64,000 nt of DNA, from contig CAJNOQ010000168.1 in the NCBI GenBank assembly GCA_905250885.1, forward strand, positions 1 to 64,000, read 5' to 3'. The stretch is from Didymodactylos carnosus (taxonomy: Eukaryota > Rotifera > Eurotatoria > Philodinida > Philodinidae). Both the position numbers and the translations under genes were made by a program. This document shows, piece after piece, positions 26,620 to 38,470 of this stretch. Numbering within the stretch: the first letter of the stretch is position 1; the number at the start of each line of letters is the position of its first letter. A model generated the notes under the pieces. It saw only the letters and a list, made by a program, of their open reading frames with translations. It did not search any database and was not told where the DNA came from.

Positions 26620-26943
26620 TCAATTACTTAACCAATACAATGCTGTTAGGAGCACAGCTACTTTTGTCCACTGTCTTAAAATTCTCACTAATGTTGAAAA
26701 TGTATAGATTACCATCATAATTATTACTAATATTACGCACCAATTACTTCTTAATATCCAATAGGACCATTCTAGTAACGTTTTCCAGTTATATAAATCC
26801 AACAGTGTACTTAATAAATTCAATTTTTGAATGAATAATGCACCAGCAAGAAGTGTTGAGGCATTCGAATATTCTCTACATTTGAACAGAAAACGAACTA
26901 TAAAACTGACGGATAACCAGAATACAATATTAATAATAATCAT
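26620..26943 (-). CDS. Possible small multi-pass membrane protein, 107 residues
   Basis: This is a single open frame with three or four hydrophobic stretches (MIIINIVFWLSVSFIVRFLF; CVILVIIMMVIYTFSTLV; KVAVLLTALYWLSN) separated by short charged loops. It lies between two genes and points away from the one on its right. AT-rich DNA can yield such hydrophobic frames by chance (TTT, ATT and TTA codons), and I recognise no family, so this is tentative. Conservation in relatives would decide it. Confidence 0.35.
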   Translation of the reverse strand: MIIINIVFWLSVSFIVRFLFKCREYSNASTLLAGALFIQKLNLLSTLLDLYNWKTLLEWSYWILRSNWCVILVIIMMVIYTFSTLVRILRQWTKVAVLLTALYWLSN

Positions 26944-27054
26944 GAATCACTTGTTTTAAAAAAAACTGATAAAAAGGAATATTTTTTTGATTTATTAGAT
27001 GTGCGCGGAAATTTTATTAAAATAATTCGTCAAAAAACAGATACTATTTCTCAA

Positions 27055-30000
27055 ATGTTGCTCTTGTTCATTTTCGTTCTTCTAGTTAATTGGATCTACT
27101 CTAATACAAATCCTAACATTGATTCTTATTATTCTAAACATAATATTCCGATAAAACGTTATAATGTGAATGATACTACTCCTGAAAAATCATTTTTACA
27201 ATCTCAACTAAATCAATCTGCATTCTATTTATTACGTTCATTTCCAACGATATCAACATTTTCAAATCGTCCATATCATGTGAAACCATGTGAAGATCCA
27301 TTATTAACATTACCATTTTTACAAGGGACTACTCTAGAATCGATGACTCATTCTGAATGTAAATATACGGATTCAGAAGATTTATTACAATGTAAATTAG
27401 GTATCTACAGTAAATTGAATGTAGAAAAATACTCATCGAATGCTAAAGTAATGGTATTATGGATACAAGAATATAAACAAAATATGACATTTAATCGTGT
27501 TCTCGATTTATGTTTTTTAAATGAATTGAAAGAGCTAAAAGAATTTGCTCTATGTTTTTACAAACCACCTATTGCACAAAGTTTTTCACAAAAAGATAGA
27601 TATATTCTAGATATACCAGCATTAGCAACCGTACTACCGAAAATAAAAACATTACTTATTTCAGGTAATTAGAATTTCTCTGCATTTCTCATGTTTCTAG
27701 ATTAGTATTTATTATCCTCGCACGAGCAATATTATTGTCTTAAAATATCTATCAATGTCATCTTATAATATCAACAAATCTGAGAACCATGCTTCGTAAA
27801 ATTTAATTTGAGATTGATCAACAGTATTTTGAAATGATTTCGATAGGATTTATACGAAAAGTAAAATGTGTAAAAAAAAATAGTATCACCCATGTCATCA
27901 GAACCGCTAAAATACCGCCGGTCACCGCCGAGTATAATGGGAGATTAACCTAATGGACATTTGAAACTACCGCACCGAACCGCGCGGTATACCGGTCAGT
28001 TGTACCGGCAGTATCAACCAGTATTTTATCAGTGTGAGCAAACAGTACAGGAGTTCGAATCTAGTTCTCAGCTTTCTTTTTTTTGCCGTGCGCCTGCAGC
28101 GCAATAAGGTTTCCAAACGGGAAAAACTTGACTCAAGTCAAAGTGCAAACTTCGACGAGTCTCCATAACCTGAAAGAGAAAGTTTAATCTGTAGAAAATC
28201 AAAGTTTTTTTACTTTTCTGCATTTCTTATATAAGCAAAACAAAAAGGTGATTGTGTCAAAACGGTTTACCGACGGCTTTTTCTTGTACTGCGGTCTGAA
28301 AACTACCGTGCGGTAACCGCCGGTAGAAGAAAAAACCGTCGCTAAACCGCTGAGTATACCGAGCGGTTCGGTCCAACCGGTGGTATTTCGTTGAACCACC
28401 GGTAACCGGCGTTATTCTCAACAAATGCGTGACATGGGCAGTTGATTAATCGTCAAACACTTTTGATGCATGAATAATTTAAAAATATTTGGCAAAAATT
28501 AAACACTCTTTCAAACCTCAAGTGTAAGAGTCATATTAAACAAAAAACAACTAAAAGCTAATTACTCTACTACTGTATTAGGGTTTGAGTTCAAAATGCC
28601 TAACAAAAAAAGAGAGTAGAAAAATGTTAACAAGTTTTGTTTTTCGTTAGATATGATTGATTACTATCAGTGACGTTCGTTTCACTTCTCTATCTATTTT
28701 TTAATGAGGTGCGAAGCAAAACCGCATTCTAGTAATAAACTGCGTCTTTTCTTTCTACGGGAAAAATGTGTCATTTTCTGTAACGATTATCTCAAAAACT
28801 ATAGATGGTGCCTTAAAAATTGAATCGCGTGTACAAAGTGGTGTATCTGAATTAATAAATGAGCTATTTTGAGTCTTGGTAGATGTTCAAGTCCATAATT
28901 AGGACGTTCGAAAGTAGGTGATTCGACCGTTTGGGACTTGTCATTTTTTCGAAAAAAATGACAGTTAACCTGAGGTCATACATATTCAGTCGCATTTATA
29001 AGAGAATACATTGCCATACTATGTAATTCACTTCATGACCTTATATTTCTATTATAACCATAAAACACATTAGAACTAGTTGCATTCGCGTCTCTCGCAG
29101 AGCGTGAGCGCCCGCCAGTTTTTATTCTTTTATTTAAACTATTTTTAAAAAAATAAATACAATAAATTTATTCAATTGATCGTGATTAACACTCATTTTT
29201 ACAACGTGTCAAAAAAGAAGCGTCTAAAAAATTACTGAAGATAAATGAAACAATATCATGCCACTAATGAATTGTATATTTCTAACGAGAAAAACCATTA
29301 TATCAGAATACTTGTCCTTGGAATTTTCGAAATATCAAAGAAAATTGAAAACAATATAGGGTGTTCTTAAACAAAAAGCAACATGTTTACTATAAGTCGT
29401 CAAACAAGTGTACTCTCTTTATTAACATTATAGATGTTTCAATATGGCAGTCAATTGAAATACGTCAATTTGAATATTTGGAAAATTTGATTATATCTAG
29501 CCGTGGTGCAATGACATATCAACATTCTCCTTATTGTGCTGATTGTGAAAATTTTCATCCTCAAGCATTTACATCATTTCATTATTTAAAACACATGTCT
29601 AAATTAAAATATTATCTTTACCAATCATTGGCATCCGTAGATAATTGTCAACTTGATCTACTTCGACTACTTTACAATAGAGATTTTCAACGTTTGAAAG
29701 GATTTCCACAAACTATTGAAACTCTGGTCATTTATGAATACAATTTTAAACCTACGGATCCTCTATGTTCTGTTGGAAATCAATGTAAAAGTCGTTTTTG
29801 TCCGTTGTTATCGAGATGTGAAGAGTTACCGACGTACACATGTTTTTGTTTAACGGATTTAAAAAAAGATACATACGAAAAATGTGCCGAATTTGAAACA
29901 CCCAAACCCATTTATTCACAACGATGTAAACAACAATCAACATGGTTTAAAGAAGTGAAATATTTTTTATGGAAACCAGTAATTTGTGTTGTGGTGTATG

Positions 30001-30068
30001 TAGGTGCGTCGCTACTAGTACTAATTGGTACAACGATATGGGTATATTTTGTGTCATCCAACAGATGA
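27055..30068 (+). CDS. Single-pass membrane protein with EGF-like module, two exons, 414 residues
   Basis: Exons 27055-27664 and 29434-30068 join in phase (TCA G|AT), giving 1245 nt. The ATG was chosen because it begins a signal peptide (MLLLFIFVLLVNWIY). The ectodomain contains leucine-rich-repeat-like segments (ALATVLPKIKTLLIS, FEYLENLIISS, LDLLRLLYN) with spaced cysteines. About residues 345-385 form an EGF-like cysteine pattern (CSVGNQCKSRFCPLLSRC..CFC..KC). A membrane helix follows (PVICVVVYVGASLLVLIGTT), with only a few residues after it. The likely role is a cell-surface adhesion or recognition protein, with the N-terminus outside. The open frame continues 18 codons upstream of this ATG without another ATG, so an extra 5' exon is possible. 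The 1.77-kb intron, very long for this genome, holds a GC-rich inverted-repeat element. I do not recognise the family. Confidence 0.8.
27904..28418. mobile_element. GC-rich inverted-repeat element in an intron
   Basis: The ends read ATACCGCCGGTCACCGCC on the left and, inverted on the right, ATAACGCCGGTTACCGG. Inner parts repeat CCGGT/ACCGG words many times (for example CGGTATACCGGTCAG, AACCGGTGGT). It is much richer in G+C than its surroundings and has no long ORF. Boundaries are approximate. Confidence 0.6.
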
Positions 30069-32764
30069 GAGCGCGTATGAAGTAAAAGACTGAAGAAAAT
30101 CAAGACAGAAACATTGAGCAAGAACTCCTAAGATATCTTATATGAAAAATATGGCTATTGCTTGCTATGGATGATGTTCACAAGCGGGAGTGTGAGTTCT
30201 GTTATTGATATTGCAGTTTTATGATATAGGATGTATTAGTTGCACTTCTAAGCGTAATGTTTACAATTTTTATCGTGTTTTTGATTTCCATGACACCTTA
30301 TTTCATTGTAATCAGCTAAACATGCCCAACAAAAACGTATCAATCATGCGAGACATACGCTGCTGAGATATCCTAAAAAAGCAAACATTTTCAATAAGTA
30401 TTTCCCTTTTACTCAATATCCTCGTTGAATGACACGTTTCATATTTACAATTTGAACATGACATGTGATCTCAACCATCGGCTTTCTCGATATGCGATGA
30501 ACACTTTGGAAATTTTTTGGTATTCTGATTGATCCGGCGATGTGTCTGTTTCAATGCATCACTGTAAATTACTCTTGACAAGTTAGATCTTCGTGCCATT
30601 CTGCTTTATGATCAAAGTATACTTTTTTCCGACATTTAACGCATTTGACTGTGTAATAATAATTATCATTTCCATGATCATTTAATTGACTAGAACCGCA
30701 GCTATGAGTACATTCGGTCAGCAGCCATGAAATAAATTCGGTCATTTGTTCGAGACTTCGTTGAAAGTAGTAATGATCATAACGTTCATATAAATGTCTA
30801 ATACCGTGATATTCAAATATTGCTGAATAGTTTATCTCAGGACGTTGAACATTGTCTGTACACGTTTTTCACATGATTATATAAGCAAAAGTCATAAATA
30901 GATTAATTTCGGTGTCTACATTCTGAACTGTATTTCGTGATAAAATCATCTTGTATGTTCGTTTCTTAACAGACTTGATATTCATAAGGTTTTGAAGGGC
31001 TGAAAAACTTTAGCTTATAATTAGATCGGTTTACTTTTTATAGCTTAAAAACTATGCTGTCTGCTTTTGATTATGGATTGCGGCCATTATTAGTAAAAGA
31101 ACTAGTATGGCCTAGAACGAACAAAAGTTTTACATCAATGTTTGTCTTAGAATAGTTCTCTGTTGCTGTTCACTGGGGCCTATTTTTCCAAAATAAAATG
31201 TGTTTTAACAAATGTATATAACACGAGACACTCTGACATAAATTGTTACCTTGACGAGTGATGTATGCTTACTTACTGAAAGAAGTCATGTTTTGCAAAC
31301 TTCCAAACAATATGTTTCCGTTTCTCTTTTGTAAATTATATTGTGTTTACTTAATTGAGCCGATTTTCATCCTTTAAGCGATGCAAACTTTATTTATGCC
31401 TCCCCTCTATAATAGAAGAGCACCATATTTTTCAACTCAAGTCGATTTAAAAAGTTTAAAGAAAGTTTGTTGACTTATTCATAATGTAAGAATTTTTCAA
31501 CTACTGATATTCAAATTTAGTTTAAACTCTAATTAAAATTCAAGGTAACGATAAAGTGTAACATATAATCGATTTAAAACACATTACTCATTTTTAAGCA
31601 ATAAAGTATACAAAACTCAATTAAAAGGTTAAAGAAGGTTAAGAATTAAGGTTGAGCAACAATACGTTGTTGACAATAGTATAATCAAGCAACAATTAAA
31701 ATCTTTAATGAACATCATATATTAGATGTTTGAATAATGTATGCTCGCGACGCCAACATTTTTTCGTATGTTTTGGTACCTTTCCCCCATGAGATACTTT
31801 CTTTTAATGTCCTTCTTGATAGTTCTTTGTAGCGTTCCGTATGTCAGGCCTCATATTATTTTGTCCAATGCGAGACTCGATAAAACACAAAAGCTGTTCA
31901 TTCGTCTGACCGTGTTGAAGAGCAAGCTGAAAACGAAAAACGAAGTTTAAAAAATATGCTAATATTTGGCGGGCTTTACTTTGCTTGTTTTGAATCAGAG
32001 CTGAATCTAAGAGTCACAGAAACATTAATAAAACCGGCCGTACAAAATTTCTTTTTCAATCTTTGGCTTTCTCTTGGAAACCAGGTTAGAAAACATTAAA
32101 TTTTTGACAAATTTGTAACGCCTTTCTGTCTACGTCTTTATAAAAAGACTCTTCGAATGACTGATAAACTATTGACTTCTTTTTAACTATTAACAAAGGC
32201 TAAAAGGAGTATGTGTTTTAAATTTATCGTAGAAACAGAATACTATAGCGTATCAACATAGATGTGAGCAAAGACAAAAGCATACGTCGAACAACGTACG
32301 CAAATTTTGTTAGCTAGCGAATACTTGATGCAAACAAATTGCTACTTATAACTCACTGTTTATTATATTATGTGGTAGCTGGAAAATTCCTTTGCATTTA
32401 TTATACTAATATCACAGATACAATGTTGTTATATGTATAACACACTAATAAATATTATATACAAAAAGAAATAAAGAGAAAAAGCAAAACGAAAACACTA
32501 ATGATAGGCTACCATTTGAGAAAAAACAATAATAACAAATATTTCTGGCTTAGAAAAAGAGATATAAATTGCACAATAAAAAACTTATATACAAATACCT
32601 TGGCTTAGAAAAATATTTAATTATAACACTAAATAAAATCACAGACAAATTCATCACAAAGATATCAGGAGAAGAAACTCACAAGAAAAAAATGAATACA
32701 AAAAAAAGTCACACAAAAATACATGAGAGAAAAATAATTCAATATGTAATAGAACTACAGTATT
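30069..32764. other. Interval between membrane-protein gene and DXO
   Basis: Apart from the RBR pseudogene at 30400-30855 I find nothing supportable. A 69-codon frame at 31741-31950 begins with a hydrophobic segment but has no other sign of being a gene. The 32.4-32.76 kb part is very A-rich. Confidence 0.5.
30400..30855 (-). pseudogene. RBR (RING-between-RING) E3 ubiquitin ligase fragment, decayed
   Basis: Reading the minus strand from an AG acceptor at 30855, the frame gives LYERYDHYYFQRSL, then VKCVKCRKKVYF-DHKAEWHEDLTCQE. This is the zinc-binding IBR domain pattern (C..C...F.H...WH.G.TC). Immediately downstream, after a one-base shift, come INQNTKKFPKCSSHIEK and DHMSCSNCKYETC, the RING2 domain of the same family. 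There the first cysteine is replaced by phenylalanine (usual form KKCPKC), a TGA interrupts IEKxxGCDHM, and the terminal FCWxC is lost. No RING1 exon is visible to the right. RBR ligases such as Ariadne/RNF14 transfer ubiquitin through the RING2 cysteine, so this copy cannot work. It is a truncated host-type gene relic. Confidence 0.75.
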
Positions 32765-35700
32765 CTATGTTGTAAAATGACTTGTGAACCATTCAGGAAG
32801 AAACTGATATTGTTTCTCATCTGACTTAAGCCATTTAATGAGTTTTCCTTTTGGTGAATAGTAAAATAAATAGACATTTCTAAATAGAAAAGCAATTTCT
32901 TGACCGCTCGCAATTCGTGATCAGCTCGAAGTCCTCTATTCAACGGTGTATAATATGTTCGAAAATAAATTTCACTCGAACTTTGAATTATGTGCATCTT
33001 AAGTACCTCCCAAAAAGTCAGAATGTCTATATTTAGCGATTTTCTGGTTTAGGATTCCCGCAGACAGTCGATTGTTTTTTCAGCAAAATTCACATTTTTG
33101 AAATAAGCACATCAACGCGCGGTGTGGAGTGTGTTCTTTCAGCATGCTCATCATTTCCTATGCAGGTACTCTATGAAAGTTTCGAAAGAGTTTTTCAGAC
33201 CAGGTTTCTTTCTCACATCATTGCAAAATACGTGCTAATAAATTGTTTGATGCATACAGTGCAGTATGGTTGACGAGGGAATGTTCCCAACTGTCAAGTC
33301 GCTTTCGGGCCGAAATCGATTTGACAGTTGGGAACGTTCTCTCATGAGTTGATTTAAAATTTTTCTTTTATTCTGAAGATTTTAAACCACTAGATGTAAT
33401 CAGTAATTTTTATAGGAGGACCGTATCATAAAAAACTTAAGTCTGACTTAAGTCAAAATTTGGACTTAAGTCTCTGTCACCAACTTAAGTCTTTTCGTAA
33501 TACGGTTTGAGTCCGCGGACTTAAGTCGGTCTTAAACTTAGACTTAAATCATGACTTAAGTCGATGACTTAAGTTTTTTCGTAATACGACCTCCAGAGAG
33601 GAAACTCTAAAATAGCCTCTACCAAACTTTAGACTTGAGTGTCCATATTAGTTTAAAAGAACTGTTTTTCACATCTGTCAAGTAACATCGGCTAAATTCG
33701 GGTTAAATTCCAAGCTTATATATTGGCTCGTCTAGATAATTTTTTCTCAGTTTATTGCGATACTTTCATGCGCAAGGATAACGGCAAATAAGTTTTGTAA
33801 AAAAATGACGTTAACAGCTCCCTTTGCATTTTCTCATACTTTTTTGTTACTTATTAGACCTCGCAAAATGCTTTTTTCGTGGCATCTACCGTAATGTATC
33901 ATGTCTCATTTCTTTCACGCCAGCCACTTGTGCAGTATATATAATTTAGTTTTCAGTCTATCAGAAAAGAGGGTCGAAATGAATTCTTTTTCTTACATGA
34001 CTTATCCTATTTTCTTCTAGGATAATTTAAAATTTGAAATGACTTACTTATCATAGTCTGAATAATCTGCAGTAACTGTTTTATGAACAAATGCACAAAA
34101 TTCATTCAAAAACGATATAAATGAACTAGCGCTCCATGTTTTCTAAAAAGGATAAAAAGAAATTTTAGACAAAAGAAGTATGATCTTAGTAGGCATATTT
34201 TTCATCATATGTTGACTCTTAACTTACTGCTCTTTTCTCAATGTCTTTGAGTGATACTGGTTGCAAGGCTTCAACAATTCCGGATTCATTTCGAAATCCA
34301 AGTAGCATATGTTCTATACCGGCTAGAAAACATTGTTGCCACCATTTTGCATATTTTCGTGATCTAGACAAGACAAAGATTAACAGGTTTCTCTTTTCTT
34401 CGTACACCACTCAAACGCTACTCACGATTCCGTATGTAAATCAAGTATATTTCTTGCGAAAACAACTTTAATTTCAACATAATTTACTTGTTTATTATTA
34501 CAACTATCTAACTGAGAATCAACTGTACACGCATCTATTTCACTACCATATACCAGTGTATAAGTACCAAGTGTTGCTTGATTAATAGATGAAAATATTT
34601 TTTTTGGTGACGGAACAATATCTGGCTTTTCTAGAAAATTTATAAAAGCAGAAGTTTTATGTTGAATAACAACAACAGAAAGAGAATAAGAACAACATAC
34701 TTTTCGATACGTAGTCTTCAAATTTATGTCCCCAGTAACACATTCGTTTTTCTACAGCAGATTGTGAATTTTCAATATTCAATTCTGTTTCAGTATGAAA
34801 TACTGTAATAAAATGGCAACCTTTCCATCGAATAACACCAATGCGCCAATCAACTGTATGATCAAATAATGATTGCATTATTTTACGTAATGTGCCCCGC
34901 CATGACAGAAATTGAAATGTAAATCTAAATACAATAGAAGTTAAATTGGAGACTAACCATGCTGTACAAAGAATGGAAAGTTGACTGACTGAAATGACAA
35001 GTTAGAACATTCATAAAACAAAATTTTATCGGGAAATTCAAACAATAGAAGAAGACCTTACGAAGATTAGTAGCAGGGATAATAGGAAAAATGCTTTATC
35101 ATGATGTTAATAGTGTTGAACTCGCTTTTTCCATTTGAAATTTCATACAGATCTTAGTAAGGCAAATCGTGTTCATATTTTCCCCTTTTTTGAAATCTTA
35201 TTTTATATATTTAGATATTAGTTATATAATATCTTTCCCTTAAAAAATAACTTTTCCATCCTACAAATTCTTACGAAAGCAAAACATACTAGCTCTAAAA
35301 GTCTCAAAGGTTTAAAATTACCCGCGAAAAATATCCTGCTTACGCTACTAGTTGTTCAAAGTCTTCATATTCCTAATTTCAGAAATCGTATTTTTATATT
35401 TTCATTCTGTGAATGTTTATCGCATTATTCGTCATACCTCTGTCGCAGTTCTTAAACTGATGAGTTTTTCTGCGTTTTTTTAATCATTCTTTATCTATTG
35501 CTGTTTCTTCCAGTAAAACAACTACAGTTCTTTCTTTAATAGAATTTTAGCAGATTAAAAGTTTTCCATCGTCTCTCGTGTATATGCTCATTATAAAAAT
35601 GTTTAAACTATACTGTAATTTGTTTCATATTTTATCATTTTTTTTTCTATTGATCTACTAGCATATATTTACTTTTATTATAAACTTAACCTGTTTTTAA

Positions 35701-37973
35701 ATACGTAATCTGATATAATAATTGTCAAAATAAATTAAATTAGATACTTTGACAAACTGAAAACCCGCTTAAGTGTAACCGCTAGGTACGAAAAAATATT
35801 AGTACTAACGATCGACAAATCTAGAAATCTAATAAACATCGTTATTGAGCACTATTACAGATAAAACTGCAGTTCTCTAGTCACTTCTCCAGAGCTTAAT
35901 GAACTTATGCTAAGTTCACAAGCTTTTAGCAAGAATGTATATTTGCTATAATATAATTTAAGTCACAGCTCTGCTGTAGTACTGCATTGTAGTATCACGT
36001 GCCAATTATTTCATACGACAACGCTTTCGAAAATATGCTCAACTTTTGCTGCTTCTTGTAGATTAAATAAAACGTATATCGAAAAACAAAATTCAGGTAT
36101 GTCGTTTGTAACTCTTAACACTTAATGGACGGGAAACGTATTTCCACATGTTTTTTCACACAGACGTACAAAATATACCCGTCCATTAAGTGTTAAGTAT
36201 AATGACGGTACCAATGATCTTCCCGTGAGGATCTTTCCAGCGATGACTTGAAATCTAATCAGAGACTCTCGTGACTTATTGGCTTACAGGTCTGATTGGA
36301 ATCCTTCTCTAATACTCTACATCCGGCTAGTCCTCTGTCTAGAGCTGCGATTGATGACTAATAACGGGATGGGTGACCGTGTCAGAAGCTTGCTAGCTTT
36401 AGAGGAAATATCGAGCTAATGCCATTCAGCAGCATCCTACACCGGTAACGCTAATCGTAAGACAGGGTATTCTTCCTCCTTCTTCCTCTTACACTGAATG
36501 TAAAGATTTCCAATGCTATCTTTAAGAATGCCTATTTACATTCTAGCGAAGACAGACATATAACATGTGAAGATAGCAACATACACTGATAAGTAGCACG
36601 TGATCATCTGATCATTTAATCATTAATCATGTTTACATTGTAATGAATAAGCTGTGCTCTTTGCACGAAAAACTAACCCCTGTGACACAATTAGTTATCT
36701 CGCAGGAAAGGACAGCAGTTCTTGAAAATCTATTCATCTTCTCATTATACACTATTTACAGCATATACCGGAAAAATAACTTCAAACGTGTAATTTACAT
36801 TAGTTGGACATTCGAAACAACTTTTTCTCAGACAGATACGATCAGACATGAATGAGACCAAGTAGAGAGAAAATATGGTATGAAAGACGAATCTTTTTAT
36901 GGTAACAAGTGTAAGTCTTCCAAGTTCCATTCGATCAGTTTAATTAGAAAGAGTTGTCTTTTTTAAAATATTTTACCGCAGTTGATATGACAAAGAAGTT
37001 TCTTTTCCACTTACTTTCCATTGACAAACACTTCACTTTTGTGGTTGACTATCCACCACATTAATGATTCTAATGATGCCGGGGGTTCTTTGGCTTCTAA
37101 ATACTCAGCTCCAATATTCAAATCATATCCGACTTTCTTTGCTTCTAATGGTGCTAACAAACGTTTCAGATAACGGTAATCTTCTCGACAACGGTGACGA
37201 TTAGCGCGATTAGCCGTTGAAAAATACCCAATTTCTTTTTGAACAAATGAAACACGTTTTGTGTGATATTTTCTCCAGAATTCAACAGGCATCGTTGTTG
37301 AGGATAAGTATGTGTCAGGAAATTGTGCACATGGAATAAATAAAATTGGTGGACGTTCTGAATCCATGTCCAGTGGTAATTGAATGGATTCTGATACTAT
37401 TGGTAGATTAGTTAGAATTTTATCATGACGATATGATTGATCTTGTTTTTTATGTCTTTTTTCGTTTTGTTGATTTATGTTGAGTAAATATTGTTTAAAC
37501 TGGCAGTTTTTTCCTTGTTTTTCAGTCCATTCACTATTAACCTCGATAGCATTATCTTGACCTGAGGCAGAGGTAATCGGTGGAGCTGGTGATAGTAAAT
37601 CTTGGCAATTATGAAACAGTTTTGTATGTACATTTTGATCTTTTGACGAAAACTCTGTTGCCGGACCATCGTTATCCACATCTTTGAACTCTCGCTGTTT
37701 AAGATGATGTCTATCAGATTTGGATTTTTGTTCAATAGTATTTTTGATATCGCTGAAAACTGTTAGTCGTTTCTTTTCGTCGATTGCCGAAAAGTGACCT
37801 GAAACATTCAACTGAACACCAACACATGGTGATTTGGGTATTTGCGCTGAAGTCAGTGATAGATTTGTGAGTATGTGGGGAGGTGGCAGTTCACCTGTAA
37901 AATAACCACGAGGACGCCCCCGACCAGAACAATCAAAGAAATGGGCTGTGTTAAACATAACGTTGATGTTCAA
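32765..37973 (-). CDS. DXO: Decapping and exoribonuclease protein DXO (Dom3Z/Rai1 family)
   Basis: Six exons: 37015-37973, 34701-34924, 34426-34630, 34228-34363, 34048-34142 and 32765-32879, totalling 1734 nt (577 residues). DXO removes incomplete or NAD caps from RNA and degrades the 5' end. Conserved catalytic segments are present: GHKFEDY (Glu about 389), GSEIDA (Glu425, Asp427) and YVEIK (Glu447, Lys449). These match the metal-binding E..E-x-D..E-x-K set of mammalian DXO. Other hallmarks are YAKWWQQCFLAGI, LLGFRNESG, FLSWRGTLRKIM and the C-terminal YYSPKGKLIKW..FLPEWF. The first about 200 residues form an extension absent from the 396-residue human protein; it is polar, low in predicted structure and has no recognised domain. 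The family-specific part starts near YHTKRVSFVQKEIGYFS. Introns 1 (2.1 kb) and 5 (1.2 kb) are long and hold several foldback elements. The ATG at 37973 is the first in frame. Confidence 0.94.
33275..33343. mobile_element. Short foldback element in a DXO intron
   Basis: The arms GAGGGAATGTTCCCAACTGT.. and ..ACAGTTGGGAACGTTCTCTC are inverted copies of about 23 bp, separated by about 23 bp. It could be a miniature element or an RNA hairpin. Nothing more is visible. Confidence 0.6.
33415..33594. mobile_element. Foldback element built of ACTTAAGT words
   Basis: The ends are GGAGGACCGTAT and the inverse of GGAGGTCGTATTACG. The 180-bp interior repeats CTTAAG seven times, mostly as GACTTAAGTC or AACTTAAGTC. 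An internal TTTTCGTAATACGG mimics the right terminus. It has no ORF and lies in the last DXO intron. Confidence 0.65.
36115..36196. mobile_element. TTAA-flanked miniature inverted-repeat element (piggyBac-like)
   Basis: TTAA at 36115-36118 is followed by CACTTAATGGACGGG. The inverse, CCCGTCCATTAAGTG, is followed by TTAA at 36193-36196. TTAA target duplication with CAC/CCC-type termini is the hallmark of piggyBac transposons. At 74 bp between the TTAAs, this is an extreme deletion derivative. It lies in DXO intron 1. Confidence 0.7.
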
Positions 37974-38470
37974 ACTAGCAATTATCTAAAGAAAGAAAAT
38001 AACAATACAGTAGTCCCTGGTGATATATGTGTATATGTATACGTTCATACACGAGGAAAAAGACTAAAATCTCCGGCAGTCTTTTAGAATCCATTAAAAC
38101 CTATACTTTTCTCTTTTGGTTGTATATCCAAGATGCTCTTTAAATTTTTCTTTCTCTCATTTAAACATTTCTCTTAAATTGTTTATGAAATATCTATCTG
38201 GAAAACAAAAGTTGAGATATATTTTCAACATAAAAAAATGTATTCAATCGCTCTCTGAAATCATTTGAGAAAAAGAACACTTTCCTACTCGGTGTTTCAT
38301 ACTGAAAGCAAAGAAATGGTTTACTTTAATCAGTTTAGTCAGTTTAATGTTACAGCAGATTTAAAAAAATCATCTGTATTGACGTCTTGCTGGACATATC
38401 AGTTATGAAAAGTGAGAAAACTTCGTTTTTTACTTAGGCATCTTCACGAGTAATTTACTTTAACGTTCAA

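Noticed and set aside
28030-28075. GTTCGAATC box resembling a tRNA T-arm, possibly a tRNA-derived SINE
   Set aside because: There is no matching A box or cloverleaf upstream, and it lies inside the GC-rich inverted-repeat element.
31741-31950. 69-codon frame with a hydrophobic start, resembling a secreted peptide
   Set aside because: No processing sites, no domain and no splice context; AT-rich DNA often gives hydrophobic frames.
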